NCBI GenBank assembly: GCA_001940925.1
Contig: MSGZ01000041.1
Span: 1-64,000 of the forward strand
DNA length: 64,000 nucleotides
DNA from: Ruminococcus sp. Phil11
Lineage (GTDB): Bacteria > Bacillota > Clostridia > Oscillospirales > Ruminococcaceae
Direction: 5' to 3'
Shown: piece by piece, positions 62,740 to 64,000 of the stretch
How the letters are laid out: every line of letters starts with the position of its first letter
Position numbering within the stretch: the first letter of the stretch is position 1
The notes under the pieces: model-generated
Told to the model about the DNA's origin: nothing
The model's input: the letters and a program-made list of their open reading frames with translations, nothing else
The model's database searches: none
Translations under genes and position numbers: made by a program

Positions 62740-63198
62740 ATGGCAAAAAAATGGACCGCAACCAAATCCCTGTTTCTTTCCCGTATGCTGACGATCGCAT
62801 CAATGGCAATCGCCGTCATCACACTGTTCTGCATCCCGTATCTCGCGGAATGGTACGATGCCATTTCGGGCAATCCGCCGATCCGCAATCAGCTGATCGT
62901 CTGCCTGTACATCAGTGACGCACTCGGGATCCTCGCACTCTGGCAGCTGCACAGGCTGCTCCGGAACATCAACCTGCAGCGCGTATTCGTTTCAGAAAAC
63001 GCCGCCTGCTTCCGCGTGATCGCATGGTGCTGCTTCGCGGTCGCCGGGCTCTGGCTCTTTATGTTCGTGACCTGCCGGCGGTTCCACGAATTTATCATCG
63101 CGTTCATGGCAGCCTTTGCGGGGCTGATCATCCGCGTGATCAAAAATCTGCTGGAGGCCGCCGTTGAGCTGCGCGAAGAAAACGATTACACGATCTGA
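62740..63198 (+). CDS. DUF2975 membrane protein (YoaS-like)
   Basis: 152 residues from the ATG at 62740 (AAAAGGAG upstream), four membrane helices, typical DUF2975. These proteins pair with a small Cro/CI-type regulator, which follows 15 nt downstream here. Function unknown; a membrane-stress or signalling role is suspected. Confidence 0.88.
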   Translation: MAKKWTATKSLFLSRMLTIASMAIAVITLFCIPYLAEWYDAISGNPPIRNQLIVCLYISDALGILALWQLHRLLRNINLQRVFVSENAACFRVIAWCCFAVAGLWLFMFVTCRRFHEFIIAFMAAFAGLIIRVIKNLLEAAVELREENDYTI

Positions 63199-63213
63199 AA
63201 GGAGGCGGAGCAA

Positions 63214-63423
63214 ATGCCGATCGTAGTCAATCTTGACGTCATGATGGCAAAGCGCAAGATCTCCGCCGGAGAGCTTGCAGACCGTGTGGACATCACCCCG
63301 GCGAATCTCTCGATCCTGAAAAACAACAAGGCAAAGGCCGTGCGGTTTTCCACGTTAGAGGCGATCTGCCGTGAATTAGACTGTCAGCCGGGTGACGTTT
63401 TAGAGTATGTCAAAGACGAATAA
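63214..63423 (+). CDS. Small Xre/Cro-type regulator (YozG-like)
   Basis: 69 residues made up of one HTH: 'ISAGELADRVDITPANLSIL' and 'LEAICRELDCQPGDVLEY'. It is the standard partner of DUF2975, and GGAGG precedes the ATG. It may bind the TATCG palindrome in the operon promoter. Confidence 0.92.
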   Translation: MPIVVNLDVMMAKRKISAGELADRVDITPANLSILKNNKAKAVRFSTLEAICRELDCQPGDVLEYVKDE

Positions 63424-63474
63424 GCATCCGGCAAAACATTATCCAACCTGCATAAGACAAAAGGGGGCGGTATC

Positions 63475-64000
63475 ATGTATATCAAGCTCATTCAGCCCAG
63501 AATGATCAAGCGCCCGATGGACACCGACTTAAAGCTGCATATGGCACCGCCGCTTGGCCTGCTGACCGTTGCCAATATCGTCCGCGGCGAACACCGCGTT
63601 GTGCTCGAAAATGAAAATATCGAGCCGGTGCGCTATGACGATCATCCGGACATTGTCGGCATTTCGGTCACAGTTGATACGCTGCCGCACGCCATGCAGA
63701 TCGCAAAGCGGTTCCGGAAGCGCGGCACCGTTGTCGTCGCAGGCGGCATCCATATCACGACCGCATCCCAAACAATCCCGTCAGGTGCCTTTGATGTGCT
63801 GTGCATCGGCGCGGCGGAAGGCACATGGCCGCAGATCGTCCGCGATGTGCAGAACGGCACGGTGAAGCCCGTCTACCGGTGCAGCGCGCCCCTGCGCGGC
63901 GAGGACATCGTTTCTCCGGCTTATGACATGATCGACCGGAACAAATACCTCTACACCAGCGTAATCCATACCGGCCGCGGCTGTCCGTTCCGCTGTGACT
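63475..64000 (+). CDS. Radical SAM protein with B12-binding-like N-terminus (3' end beyond the window)
   Basis: 175 codons visible from the ATG at 63475 (AAGGGGGCGG upstream). The first 130 residues look like a cobalamin-binding Rossmann domain ('APPLGLLTVANIV', 'DIVGISVTVDTLPHAMQIA', 'VVAGGIHITT'). The sequence ends at 'GRGCPFRCD', the beginning of the CxxxCxxC iron-sulfur motif. The family is that of B12-dependent radical SAM enzymes (BchE/elongator-like), with unknown substrate. Confidence 0.85.
   Translation, partial: MYIKLIQPRMIKRPMDTDLKLHMAPPLGLLTVANIVRGEHRVVLENENIEPVRYDDHPDIVGISVTVDTLPHAMQIAKRFRKRGTVVVAGGIHITTASQTIPSGAFDVLCIGAAEGTWPQIVRDVQNGTVKPVYRCSAPLRGEDIVSPAYDMIDRNKYLYTSVIHTGRGCPFRCD

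Overview
The window looks like the chromosome of a cellulosome-producing Ruminococcus-type Firmicute (Oscillospirales). The evidence is two secreted dockerin proteins (one a GH5 cellulase), a V-type ATPase operon, sporulation genes spo0A and spoIVB, a DUF2975/Xre pair, a VTC/DUF4956/Cthe_2159-type cluster and Clostridia-style strong Shine-Dalgarno sites. I cannot fix the species; a gut Ruminococcus such as the R. champanellensis group is a guess.

Layout. 1-9.7 kb: a minus-strand defence island in one operon behind a consensus promoter: hsdR, hsdM, hsdS, then a PD-(D/E)XK nuclease-like protein, a STAND-type P-loop NTPase and a tetratricopeptide (TPR) protein cut by the window edge. The last three genes are visibly more AT-rich than the hsdR/hsdM genes. 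9.9-10.14 kb: a predicted stand-alone structured RNA of about 200 nt, with its own promoter and terminator, divergent from hsdR. 10.5-10.9 kb: tRNA-Val-Asp-Gly-Cys. 11-13.3 kb: hslO, a methyltransferase and a YerC-like regulator. 13.6-19.3 kb (plus): a dockerin protein, then a two-component system with an 11-bp-spaced direct-repeat array in its promoter, then an HtrA protease. 19.4-29.4 kb (minus): a nine-gene V-ATPase operon coupled at its end to a small hypothetical gene and an N-carbamoylputrescine amidase. 29.8-31.2 kb: ECF sigma and anti-sigma. 31.4-33.2 kb: GH5 cellulase. 33.4-45.1 kb (plus): CPBP-like protein, tadA, epimerase, ROK protein, nagA, ddl, murF, scpB, deoB, rimM, trmD. 45.3-48.9 kb: HPr with a long leader, spoIVB, spo0A, a flavin-reductase-like protein. 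49.2-54.5 kb: a broken dpaA, an unusual zinc-ribbon/membrane/L7-L12-like protein facing an Xre regulator, an esterase, comF and three orphan immunity-like genes. 54.6-64 kb: recD2, the polyphosphate/carbohydrate-binding cluster, TM2 and DUF2752 membrane proteins, DUF2975/Xre and a radical-SAM protein cut by the edge.

Intergenic regions carry three families of dispersed structured repeats: a roughly 285-bp element with 12-bp terminal inverted repeats and an apparent 14-bp target duplication, a short modular palindromic family, and a GC-rich family that has extended the C-terminus of RecD2 and lies beside the broken dpaA.

The best candidates for something undescribed are the STAND/TPR/nuclease module fused transcriptionally to the type I restriction system, the adjacent structured RNA, and the zinc-ribbon-TM-L7/L12-like protein with its operator-controlled divergent promoter.
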